21,488 nt of DNA, from positions 1 to 21,488 of the forward strand of contig DASQFU010000171.1 of assembly GCA_035632955.1 (NCBI GenBank). Reading direction: 5' to 3'. Below the pieces are notes generated by a model that did not search any database, was not told where the DNA came from, and was given only the letters and a program-made list of their open reading frames with translations. A program made the position numbers and the translations under genes. Below, one piece after another: positions 8,290-14,876 of the stretch; the first letter of the stretch is position 1, and the number at the start of each line of letters is the position of its first letter. Origin of the DNA: DASQFU01 sp035632955. GTDB lineage: Bacteria; Eisenbacteria; RBG-16-71-46.

Positions 8290-9495
8290 GTGACCGGAAC
8301 GAAGAAGACCGTGCGCGACCTGGAGCCGGCCGGTCGTCGTGCGTTCGTGCGCGTGGACTTCAACGTGCCGCTCAAAGACGGCGAGGTGACGGACGACACG
8401 CGCATGGTCGCCGCGCTTCCCACGCTGCGCTATCTCATGCAGAAAGGCGCACGGCTCGTGGTCGCCTCCCATCTCGGCCGGCCGAAGGCCGGGCCCGACC
8501 CCAAGCTCAGCTTGCGACCAGTGGCGCGCCGGCTGGAGCGGTTGCTGCGCACGCCGATCGCGTTCGCCGAGGATTGCGTCGGATCCGAAGCCGAACGGTC
8601 GGCCGCATCGCTGCCGGATGCCGGCGTGCTGCTGCTCGAGAACCTGCGCTTCCATCCGGAAGAGGAGAAGAACGACCCCGCCTTCGCCCAAAAGCTCGCG
8701 AGCCTCGGCGATGTGTACGTCAACGACGCCTTCGGAGCGGCGCATCGGGCGCACGCGTCCACCGAGGGCATCGCCCATCTGCTGAAGCCCGCGGTGGCGG
8801 GCTTCCTGATGCAGAAGGAGCTCGAGTCACTGGGTCGACTGCTCCAAGCACCCGGCCGGCCGTTCGTCGCGATCCTCGGCGGTGCCAAGATCTCCGGGAA
8901 GATCGACGTGATCCAGTCGCTACTCGGCAAGGTCGACCGCCTGCTGATCGGCGGCGCGATGATGTTCACGTTCCTGCGCGCCCAGAACCAGCCGACCGGC
9001 CGGTCGCTGGTGGAGGAGGACCGCGTCGACGTCGCGCGCCGGGTGCTCGAGCAGGCGCGCGAGCGAAACGTGGAGCTGGTGCTGCCCGTCGATTGCGTGG
9101 CGTCCGTGGCCGTGGATGGGACGGCGCCCGGCCGCCCGATCGAGCTCGAGCATCTGCGGCCGGATGAGATGGGCGTCGACATCGGCCCGGCCACGATGCG
9201 TCTGTTCGCCCTCAAGCTGCGCGACGCGAAGACCGTGTTCTGGAACGGTCCGATGGGCGTCTTCGAGGTGCCGGGGTTCGCGGAAGGCACGCTGGCGGTC
9301 GCGCGCGCGCTCGCGGAAGCCACGAGTCGCGGCGCTGTCACCGTGGTCGGAGGCGGCGATTCGATCGCCGCGGTGCAGCAAGCCGGGCTCGGGGAGCGCC
9401 TGAGCCATCTCTCCACCGGTGGGGGCGCATCGCTCGAGTTCATGGAAGGGCGCGAGCTGCCCGGCGTCGCCGCGCTCGACGATCGGGAGGCATGA
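8290..9495 (+). CDS. pgk: phosphoglycerate kinase
   Basis: This enzyme transfers the acyl phosphate of 1,3-bisphosphoglycerate to ADP. The frame is open upstream into gap, but GTG 8290 is preferred: GAGGGAGGG lies just before it and it gives a 401-residue protein, close to the family's usual 390-400. Family blocks in order are RRAFVRVDFNVPL (substrate-binding N domain), ARLVVASHLGRPK, LLLENLRFHPEEEKND, VYVNDAFGAAHRAHAST, AILGGAKISGKIDVI, LLIGGAMMFTFL, TVFWNGPMGVFE and the nucleotide-site VTVVGGGDSIAAV followed by STGGGASLEF. All expected sites appear intact. The stop overlaps the start of tpiA (ATGA), which indicates translational coupling. Confidence 0.96.
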   Translation: MTGTKKTVRDLEPAGRRAFVRVDFNVPLKDGEVTDDTRMVAALPTLRYLMQKGARLVVASHLGRPKAGPDPKLSLRPVARRLERLLRTPIAFAEDCVGSEAERSAASLPDAGVLLLENLRFHPEEEKNDPAFAQKLASLGDVYVNDAFGAAHRAHASTEGIAHLLKPAVAGFLMQKELESLGRLLQAPGRPFVAILGGAKISGKIDVIQSLLGKVDRLLIGGAMMFTFLRAQNQPTGRSLVEEDRVDVARRVLEQARERNVELVLPVDCVASVAVDGTAPGRPIELEHLRPDEMGVDIGPATMRLFALKLRDAKTVFWNGPMGVFEVPGFAEGTLAVARALAEATSRGAVTVVGGGDSIAAVQQAGLGERLSHLSTGGGASLEFMEGRELPGVAALDDREA

Positions 9496-10274
9496 TGTCC
9501 GGACCCTGGCCGCGCCGGCCGCGACTCGTGGCCGGCAACTGGAAGATGAACAAGACCGCGCCCGAAGGCGCCGCACTGGCCCGCGGGTTGACGGCGCTGC
9601 TGGCGGCGGCGCCGCCGTGCGAGGTGGCGTTGTGCCCGCCGTTCACGGGCCTCGAGTCGGTCGGCACGGCGCTGCGTGGCAGTCCGATCCATCTCGGAGC
9701 GCAGGACCTCCATCCGGAGTCGCGCGGCGCGTTCACCGGCGAGATCGCGGGCTCGATGCTGGCGGCGCTCGGCTGCCGGTTCGTGATCGTCGGTCACTCC
9801 GAGCGCCGGCACATCATGGGCGAGAGCGACGAGCTGGTGGCGCGCAAGCTGCGCGCGGCGCAGCGCGACGGGCTGGTTCCGATCGTCTGCGTCGGCGAGA
9901 CGCTGAGCGAGCGGGAAGGCGGGCGCACGACCGAGGTTCTGGTCCGCCAAGTGCGGGCCGCCTACCACGAGCTGCCGATCGATCAAGTATTGGCGACCGT
10001 CATCGCCTACGAGCCAGTGTGGGCGATCGGCACCGGCAAAGTGGCGCAACCGGAACAGGCGCGCGAGGCGCATCAGGTGATTCGCGCGACGCTCGACCAG
10101 GTGGCCGGACCGAACACCGGCGCGCGGGTCGCGGTGCTCTATGGCGGAAGCGTGACCGGCGACAATGCGGTCGCGCTGTTCGCAGAGAACGAGGTCGATG
10201 GCGCGCTCGTCGGTGGGGCGTCGCTCGAGCCGGCCGGGTTCTGGAAGATCATCGCCGCCGCCGGCCAGCGTTGA
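9492..10274 (+). CDS. tpiA: triosephosphate isomerase
   Basis: This enzyme interconverts dihydroxyacetone phosphate and glyceraldehyde 3-phosphate. The 260-residue product carries the catalytic set: Asn16 and Lys18 in GNWKMNK, His102 in VGHSERR, and Glu174 in AYEPVWAIGTG. The C-terminal phosphate loop reads YGGSVTGDNA and then GALVGGASLEP. Two adjacent ATGs (9492 and 9495) both overlap the pgk stop. GGGAGG at 9485-9490 is 1 base from the first and 4 from the second, so translation may really begin at 9495, one residue shorter. Length and motif spacing are normal. Neighbours pgk and secG are a common arrangement in bacteria. Confidence 0.96.
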   Translation: MMSGPWPRRPRLVAGNWKMNKTAPEGAALARGLTALLAAAPPCEVALCPPFTGLESVGTALRGSPIHLGAQDLHPESRGAFTGEIAGSMLAALGCRFVIVGHSERRHIMGESDELVARKLRAAQRDGLVPIVCVGETLSEREGGRTTEVLVRQVRAAYHELPIDQVLATVIAYEPVWAIGTGKVAQPEQAREAHQVIRATLDQVAGPNTGARVAVLYGGSVTGDNAVALFAENEVDGALVGGASLEPAGFWKIIAAAGQR

Positions 10275-10353
10275 CCGTTCGCGCCACGGCAGCGCGGCTC
10301 CGGTGGTTCGCGGCTATCCTGCGGTCCGGAGCCCGCTCCGGAGCCCGCCCCAG

Positions 10354-10383
10354 TTGACCGGTTCCACGGCCGGCTGCTACGGT
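10354..10383 (+). promoter_or_regulatory. weak candidate promoter ahead of secG
   Basis: TTGACC (10354-10359) and TACGGT (10378-10383) are 18 bases apart in the 157-base gap between tpiA and secG. The -35 match is good (5 of 6) and the -10 match poor (3 of 6). It could drive secG and the following tRNA independently of glycolysis. Confidence 0.25.
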
Positions 10384-10431
10384 ACACGGCCGTTTGCACG
10401 CGCCGCGCTCGCTGGACACCTCTACCCTGGA

Positions 10432-10887
10432 ATGGATCGTTCCATGTACGGATTGCTGCTGGCGTTGCACATCATCATCTGCTTCAGCCTGATCGTCGTC
10501 GTCCTGCTCCAGTCGGGAAAGGGCGGCGGCCTGGCCGGCGGGGCCTTCGGTGGCACCGCGCAGACCGTGTTCGGAGGCCGTGGCGCCACCGACTTCGTCA
10601 CTCGCGCGACCATGATCCTCGGCGGAGCGTTCTTCATGACGTCGCTCGTGCTGGCGCTCATGTCCTCGGGCGTCGGGCGCCCCGCGCGCAGCTTGCTCCA
10701 GGAAGAGGCGCAGAAGGCGACCACGACAGCGCCGCGACAGCTCCCCGGTCAGGCGCCACCTTCCGGGCAGACGCCCGCTGGCCAGCCGCCGGCCGGTCAA
10801 GCTCCGGTGCCGTCCGGTCAGGCGCCGCCGGCCCCGGGCTCCGGCTCGGGAAGTCCGCCCGCCCAGCCGCCGGCGGGCACTCCCTAG
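10432..10887 (+). CDS. secG: preprotein translocase subunit SecG with Pro/Gln/Gly-rich tail
   Basis: SecG is the small membrane subunit that assists SecYEG protein export. ATG 10432 and ATG 10444 are both in frame and neither has a strong ribosome site; the second (MYGLLLALHIII) matches usual SecG starts better. Two membrane helices are visible, LLLALHIIICFSLIVVVLL and a second around ATMILGGAFFMTSLVLAL. They are joined by the SecG hallmark LLQSGKGGGLAGGAFGG plus TVFGGRGATDFVTRAT. After about residue 85 comes a 65-residue low-complexity tail of GQAPP, GQTPA and GQPPAGQ units, which typical SecG proteins have only in short form. The gene lies between tpiA and the tRNA-Leu, 24 bases before the latter. 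The tail's role is unknown. Confidence 0.9.
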   Translation: MDRSMYGLLLALHIIICFSLIVVVLLQSGKGGGLAGGAFGGTAQTVFGGRGATDFVTRATMILGGAFFMTSLVLALMSSGVGRPARSLLQEEAQKATTTAPRQLPGQAPPSGQTPAGQPPAGQAPVPSGQAPPAPGSGSGSPPAQPPAGTP

Positions 10888-10911
10888 CGCGACGCTTCGA
10901 GCGCTGACATT

Positions 10912-10996
<85 letters not shown>

Positions 10997-11001
10997 CTGA
11001 T

Positions 11002-11035
11002 GACCCGCGTTCGCATGCGGTTGCGAGCGCGGGTC
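11002..11035 (+). terminator. strong hairpin terminating the secG-tRNA-Leu transcript
   Basis: A 14-bp stem (GACCCGCGTTCGCA pairing with TGCGAGCGCGGGTC, one G-T pair) has a six-base loop TGCGGT. It begins 6 bases after the tRNA CCA and is followed by TCGCATTTG, so a short T stretch is present. Confidence 0.7.
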
Positions 11036-11039
11036 TCGC

Positions 11040-11063
11040 ATTTGTCCGAGGATTTGTCCGAGA
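11040..11063. repeat. tandem 12-bp repeat next to the tRNA and integrase remnant
   Basis: ATTTGTCCGAGG (11040-11051) is immediately repeated as ATTTGTCCGAGA (11052-11063), 11 of 12 bases identical. It lies between the tRNA terminator and the 3' end of the recombinase remnant, where arm-type or core binding sites of tyrosine recombinases are often found. That role is inference. Confidence 0.6.
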
Positions 11064-11087
11064 AGACGTGCTGACCGTGACATTCTG

Positions 11088-11672
11088 TCAGGCCTTCGGT
11101 GTATCCAGAGCGGCCAGCTTCTCGACGGCGCGCTCCAGGGCCGGCACGTCGTTCAGGGCGTACCGGGTGAACATGGATTCCGTCTCTCGTGGCAGTCCCA
11201 TTGCCTCGGAGCGCGCGACGCCGGCCCGGACGAGCCGCATCGCGGCGTAGCGGCGCAGGTCGTGGAACCGGCGATTCACCAGCCCGGCGCTGCGGCATCC
11301 GCCTTCCACGCGTCGTCAAGGGTCGCGGATTGGCCGGCCCGCGCGGTGGAAAACGTAGGCGACGTCGATGCCTCGCTTGCGCTCGATCCGCCACCGTTCC
11401 TGACGTTGCTCCTCCAGCAGCGCGGCCAAGACAGGGAAGCGACTGAACGGGAACACGCGCCCCTTGCCGTTCTTGGTCTGTCCAGGCTCCAGCCGAATCG
11501 TCCCCGTGGTGAAGTCCACCGCGCCCCACCGGAGCGTGAGGCACTCCATGAGCCTCCAGCCAGTCGCGGCCCCGAAGCGGACCACGGCGCGGACTGGCGG
11601 CGGCAGACATTCCAAGACAGCGCTCAGCTCGGCATCGGTAAAGTGCTCGGTCCTGACGTTCGACACCGGCAC
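11088..11672 (-). pseudogene. tyrosine recombinase (phage-type integrase) remnant, interrupted and lacking its N-terminal domain
   Basis: Read on the - strand, one frame gives two blocks split by a TGA at 11316-11318. The first block holds NVRTEHFTDAELSAVL, the catalytic-Arg region GAATGWRLMECLTLRW, TIRLEPGQTKNGKGR (the catalytic Lys region) and YVFHRAGRPIRDP. The second holds CRSAGLVNRRFHDLRRYAAMRLVRAGV (H-x-x-R box) and SMFTRYAL, with the candidate nucleophile Tyr. Around the stop, another frame reads DDAWKA, exactly what this family has there (RDxxxAWKAxCxxAGL), so a one-base gain and a one-base loss appear to flank the stop. The TGHKT segment with the second catalytic His is shortened to PRETES. 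No core-binding N-terminal domain is seen upstream. It is almost certainly inactive. It points at the tRNA-Leu 3' end, the usual place for an integrase beside its attachment site. Confidence 0.85.
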
Positions 11673-11903
11673 CGTGGGAAAGGCAACCGCCGGTGCTTGT
11701 TGGGGAGCTTGGAGCCTCTCAGTCCAGGTGGCGATGCCCGTCGCACTTCGAGGCGAAGCACCATCACGAGGCTCGATGTCGCCCGATACCGTGCGAGCCT
11801 CGTTCTCTTACGAACTTGTGGGCACTCGTTCGTCTCGAAGTGAACGCAGTCCGTTCGCCAAATCCGCCGACTCGACGATCTCGCGCTTCGAGTCCAGATC
11901 ACA
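11673..11903 (-). other. degraded sequence upstream of the integrase remnant
   Basis: The recombinase frame stays open on the - strand to a TAA at 11808-11810, but the residues there are low-complexity (Pro/Ala/Thr) and show no integrase N-terminal motifs. Overlapping open frames on both strands have no recognisable domain. This is probably the scar of the missing N-terminal half and of element sequence. Confidence 0.4.
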
Positions 11904-11933
11904 GCGGCGGCCTGGAACAATCTAGGCCGCCGC
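11904..11933 (-). terminator. hairpin behind the orphan secreted-protein gene
   Basis: A perfect 10-bp GC-rich stem (GCGGCGGCCT / AGGCCGCCGC) has a 10-base loop. It is located 16 bases past the stop of the - strand gene at 11950-12924. There is no T run after it on either strand, so it may act as a transcript-end stabiliser or weak terminator. Confidence 0.5.
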
Positions 11934-11949
11934 CGAAGGTGGTTCTTAT

Positions 11950-12924
11950 CTAACGGTACAGAGTCTTGAGTGTTCCCCAGGTGCTCTTGCGATTAGGCGT
12001 CGTCTGGCAGTTCTGAACGTTGACCTCGAGGGCCGTCACCACCCAATCGATACAGTCGCCGGCAGTGGCCGGGTTGGAGATACTGGCTACGTTCGGACCC
12101 ACGATGACCGCCCACCCATCCGTATCCCAACCATTGCCGGCGCCCACAGTCTCAGGGTCACTGTCGTCGAAATCGTCTCCATCGCCCAAGACCACTCCAT
12201 TCCATCGTTGGTCGTCGGGGAAGGGCTGCCCATCTCCACCCACGAAGTAGAGCGTGCCAGGAGCCGGCGTCGCACAGGTCACCGGGACCGCGTTGATAAT
12301 CTCTTGGCCCACTAGGCTGAGCAGGTCGTTGCCATCCATAACGATGATCTCGCAGGCGCCACTCGTAGCCGATTCGTAGACCACGACCAGCGATGCTCCT
12401 TCGGTCTCGGGACTAACATTCAAGGTGCCAGAGTCATCCAATCCTGCAACCACGTTCGGCCCAGGAATCACGAGGGGCGTCACGAGGGCGAAGTACGCGT
12501 TTGCGAAAATTGGTGTCCGGCACGGCGAAAACGTGACGGGAAGCGCCACGGGCGTGACAGCCGTACCGTTCAGAGTGACGACATTCGGATGCGCGCCGTC
12601 TGCCAACGTCACCCAATAGAGCCCGGCCCACACGATAGGCCCGAGCACGGGCGGGAGAGTGATGACCCCTCCGGTCGTCGGGGAACTGGCGTTCTTGGTG
12701 TTGACTCCCGCCGCGACCAAACGGAGACACCTCGAATCGTCCTGGAACCGTACCCGAACCGTTTGGTTGCTCGGGTCGGGTCCTCCCAGGCTCTGGTCGG
12801 GACCGCCAACCGTTCCACCACGGCCCTCGGCCAAGGCCCAGCCCGGCAGGAACGCCACTGCCGCGAAGAGCAGCAGGGCCAAGTGAACTCGATGGAGACG
12901 GGCAAGAAGCGTAACGCGGAACAT
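11950..12924 (-). CDS. orphan secreted beta-rich protein (DUF3344-like), unusual Trp-Gly...Tyr-Arg tail
   Basis: The 324-residue product starts at an ATG (12922-12924) with AAGGAGGG 4 bases upstream. A signal peptide covers residues 1-32 (ALLLFAAVAFLPGWALA). The mature part is beta-rich. It contains VWAGLYWVTLADG, NVVTLNGTAVTPV, GASLVVVYES, CEIIVMDGNDL, TLYFVGGDGQPFPDDQRWNG, an Asp-rich GDGDDFDDSD run, NGWDTDGWAVIVG and DCIDWVVTALEVNV. The 'LYW', 'LVVVYE' and 'GWD.D' phrases resemble the DUF3344 group of extracellular proteins; this is recognition by eye and moderately uncertain. It ends in STWGTLKTLYR, possibly a short sorting tail. Hand counts of 36/60 GC at 12121-12180 and 12301-12360 against 43/60 at 16261-16320 suggest different base use from the neighbours. 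It lies beside the integrase remnant and may be its cargo. The function is unknown. Confidence 0.65.
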   Translation of the reverse strand: MFRVTLLARLHRVHLALLLFAAVAFLPGWALAEGRGGTVGGPDQSLGGPDPSNQTVRVRFQDDSRCLRLVAAGVNTKNASSPTTGGVITLPPVLGPIVWAGLYWVTLADGAHPNVVTLNGTAVTPVALPVTFSPCRTPIFANAYFALVTPLVIPGPNVVAGLDDSGTLNVSPETEGASLVVVYESATSGACEIIVMDGNDLLSLVGQEIINAVPVTCATPAPGTLYFVGGDGQPFPDDQRWNGVVLGDGDDFDDSDPETVGAGNGWDTDGWAVIVGPNVASISNPATAGDCIDWVVTALEVNVQNCQTTPNRKSTWGTLKTLYR

Positions 12925-13026
12925 GGAACCCTCCTTCGTTGCGGTGAGCCGACGACGTCGGACCTATGAGGAGGGAGCGGCCTGGGCAGCCCTAAGCTGC
13001 TGCGCCATCGTTCCCAGGAGAAGGCG

Positions 13027-13055
13027 ATTACACTGCGCATGGCAGCTGAGCACAA
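13027..13055 (-). promoter_or_regulatory. candidate promoter for the orphan secreted-protein gene
   Basis: On the - strand, TTGTGC (complement of 13050-13055) and TGTAAT (complement of 13027-13032) are 17 bases apart. The -10 matches consensus at 5 of 6 positions, the -35 at only 3. It would leave a leader of about 100 bases before the ATG at 12924. Confidence 0.35.
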
Positions 13056-13074
13056 TTCCTTTTCTTGAGGTATC

Positions 13075-13087
13075 CCTTACGGTAAGG
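13075..13087. promoter_or_regulatory. 13-bp palindrome, possible operator
   Basis: CCTTACGGTAAGG is a perfect inverted repeat (6-bp arms around one G). It lies about 20 bases upstream of the candidate -35 on the - strand, a suitable place for a regulator site. No regulator gene is nearby, so the role is speculative. Confidence 0.3.
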
Positions 13088-13339
13088 CCACCGTGGACCC
13101 ACGAAGCGACGCCCCGATCGACGCGCAAGAGCGCATCGAGAACGTCGAAGTGCCGCGGGGATTCGCAAGGCCCGCGAGAGTGGAATTCCGCAAAGGAGCG
13201 CGACGAGCGACCCGCAGGAAACGCCCCAGAAGCGTGCTGACATGGCGGAATTCTGAGCGTTGTCGTGGCCGTTTTCAAGCGCGTCGAAGCGACCGGGAAC
13301 GGCTGGATGGGTTTGAGCCCGCCGAGGAGACCTGGAGGC

Positions 13340-13837
13340 TCAGAACAGCTCGCGGACGTACGCCTCCAACGTCTCGGGATCGAGGTAGCCCACGACGCGG
13401 CGCACGACGCGCCCCTCGCGGTTGATGAAGAACGTGGTTGGGATCGAGCGGATCGGTCCGTACTCGTCCAGGGTTCGCTCGTCGGCCATCGCCAGCGGGA
13501 AGCGAATCCCGAGGCGCTGCGCGAAACGCTTCACGACCGGGGCTCCGGCGTCGTCCACGGACAAGCCGAGCACGACCAGGCCCTGCGAGCGGTAGCGGTC
13601 GTGCAGGGTGTCGAGGTGGCGCATGCTGACGCGACAGGGAGCGCACCACGTGGCCCAGAAGTCGAGCACGACCGGCCGCCCCTTGAAATCCGCGGAGCGG
13701 ATCACCTTGCCTTCGAAATTGCGGACCGCAAAGACGGGCGCGGGCGGCGGGTTGGATTCCGCCCGCGCCGCCGATGGCGTGCCGAACAGCGCGACGCCGA
13801 GCAACATCTGGACTATGGAAGTGACGCGCATTCGCAC
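13340..13837 (-). CDS. TlpA/ResA-like periplasmic thioredoxin-fold protein
   Basis: The frame is open to 13951, but GTG 13837 is chosen because GAGGAT (complement of 13844-13849) sits 6 bases ahead and a signal peptide follows at once (TSIVQMLLGVALFGTPSAARA). ATG 13831 is an alternative two codons later. The 165-residue product has the redox motif WCAPC (Cys65, Cys68) in VVLDFWATWCAPC, the cis-Pro at 133 in RSIPTTFFI, and the TlpA/ResA-typical VLGLSVDD and FPLAMADE. Such proteins reduce disulfides in the periplasm, classically for cytochrome c maturation or to protect envelope cysteines. No cytochrome-biogenesis gene is in the window, so the client is unknown. It runs opposite to tolQ, from which it is separated by a 340-base divergent spacer. 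Confidence 0.88.
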   Translation of the reverse strand: MRMRVTSIVQMLLGVALFGTPSAARAESNPPPAPVFAVRNFEGKVIRSADFKGRPVVLDFWATWCAPCRVSMRHLDTLHDRYRSQGLVVLGLSVDDAGAPVVKRFAQRLGIRFPLAMADERTLDEYGPIRSIPTTFFINREGRVVRRVVGYLDPETLEAYVRELF

Positions 13838-14177
13838 GGGGTGATCCTCACGAGGAAGACCGACTCCCGCGCGATGCGGGTGCCCGGTCGCCCCTGAGAG
13901 TAGCGTTTCGACGCGTGTTCGTGGACTGCGTCGCTCGCTCTTTGCAGCCATTTGACGTCCCGACGGGCCGGGAATCGAGAACCCAACGCCGGCGTAGGGA
14001 ACGTGGCGCGCCGAGGGGTGTAGAGGAGCCAGCGCCGGGGTTTCGGGGCTGTTTTAGTTGAGGCTCCCGCGAGCCCTGTGCTAGCGTGCCTCTGGCTCGT
14101 AACTGATGGTGGCCGTTTCGATTCGGTTCGCCCGGACGTCCCCGGCGTGGTCCGACTTCACAAGGAGTGTGAAGCCG
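13838..14177. other. divergent spacer between the thioredoxin gene and the Tol-Pal operon
   Basis: These 340 bases contain the ribosome site of the - strand thioredoxin at its left end, a candidate tolQ promoter at 14058-14087 and the tolQ ribosome site AAGGAG at 14162-14167. No coding sequence or RNA gene was recognised in it. Confidence 0.5.
14058..14087 (+). promoter_or_regulatory. candidate promoter of the Tol-Pal operon
   Basis: TTGAGG (14058-14063) and TAGCGT (14082-14087) are 18 bases apart, about 90 bases upstream of tolQ. The surrounding TTTTAG patch is AT-richer than the rest. The match to consensus is moderate for -35 and weak for -10. Confidence 0.35.
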
Positions 14178-14876
14178 ATGGTCCTTGGCGCCCTGATCCT
14201 TCAGCTTGGCGGAGGCGTTCGCGCCTCGGTCCCGGCGCTGGTTGCCCAGTCGGGACTGTTCGCCAAGATCATCCTGGTCATCCTGCTCGCGATGTCCGTC
14301 TATTCCTGGGCCGTGATCTGGAACCGCATGCGCCTCTATAGCCGGGTCGAGAAATCGGACCGCACCTTCCTCGGCTCGTTCCGCCGGGTGCCGAAGAACG
14401 CCGACTTCCGGCTCGTGTGCGAGCAGCATCCCAACAGCCTGCTCGCGCGCGTCGCCCTGGTGGGCCAGCGCACGCTCGAGCAGCATCCCGCGGACGCCGG
14501 GTCGCCGGCGCTGCGCTACGAGATCGCGCAGCGCGCGATGGATCGAGCCGCGAACGAGGAGACTTCACGCCTCGAGCGTCACGTCGGTTTCCTCGCGACC
14601 ACCGGCAGCGTCTCGCCGTTCATCGGCCTGATGGGCACGGTGTGGGGCGTGATGACGGCGTTCCTCAACATCGGCGCCCAGGGATCGGCGTCGCTGGTGG
14701 TGGTGGCGCCCGGGATCGCCGAGGCGCTGATCGCCACGGTCGCCGGCCTCGCGGCCGCGATTCCGGCCGTCGTCGGCTACAACCATCTGCTCGGCCGCTT
14801 GCGCGAGTTCGCGAACGTCACCGGCCAGTTCGTGAACGAGTTCCTCGATCAGCGGCTGGGAGGGCGGGGCGAATGA
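14178..14876 (+). CDS. tolQ: TolQ, MotA/TolQ/ExbB proton-channel subunit
   Basis: This is an inner-membrane proton-channel subunit that powers the Tol-Pal system with TolR. The frame is open upstream, but AAGGAG at 14162-14167 points to ATG 14178, giving 232 residues (E. coli TolQ has 230). Three membrane segments are visible, at about 30-48, 137-160 and 180-202. The last two hold the family signatures GSVSPFIGLMGTVWGVMTAF and PGIAEALIATVAGLAAAIPAVVGYN. Between the first two lies the usual cytoplasmic loop with a helical region around EIAQRAMDRAANEE. Its stop overlaps the next start (ATGA), so tolR is translationally coupled. The family also includes ExbB and some MotA-like proteins; the tolB-pal context identifies it as TolQ. 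Confidence 0.93.
   Translation: MVLGALILQLGGGVRASVPALVAQSGLFAKIILVILLAMSVYSWAVIWNRMRLYSRVEKSDRTFLGSFRRVPKNADFRLVCEQHPNSLLARVALVGQRTLEQHPADAGSPALRYEIAQRAMDRAANEETSRLERHVGFLATTGSVSPFIGLMGTVWGVMTAFLNIGAQGSASLVVVAPGIAEALIATVAGLAAAIPAVVGYNHLLGRLREFANVTGQFVNEFLDQRLGGRGE

Larger units (their letters stand above)
12925..13339. other. intergenic stretch upstream of the orphan secreted-protein gene
   Basis: These 415 bases hold a candidate - strand promoter (13027-13055), a 13-bp palindrome (13075-13087) and a distant 9-bp inverted repeat, GAATTCCGC at 13183-13191 and GCGGAATTC at 13245-13253. A 104-codon - strand frame at 12964-13278 shows no domain, signal peptide or ribosome site and is not called. 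The right edge of the tRNA-adjacent segment probably falls here, but no repeat of the tRNA end was found. Confidence 0.5.

Noticed and set aside
10325..10342. Inverted repeat TCCGGAGC-CC-GCTCCGGA after tpiA as a terminator
   Set aside because: The loop would be only two bases and no T-rich stretch follows; it may equally be part of the direct repeat TCCGGAGCCCG x2.
12964..13278. 104-codon - strand frame between the orphan gene and the thioredoxin gene
   Set aside because: No domain, no ribosome site and low-information composition; it also runs over the candidate promoter and palindrome.
13876..13888. Match to the tRNA end (CCGGGCACC on the - strand) as an attachment-site copy
   Set aside because: Only nine bases, in the wrong orientation for a direct repeat, and flanking bases do not continue the match.
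13838..13951. N-terminal extension of the thioredoxin-like protein
   Set aside because: It would put about 38 charged residues before the signal peptide; GTG 13837 has a well-spaced ribosome site.
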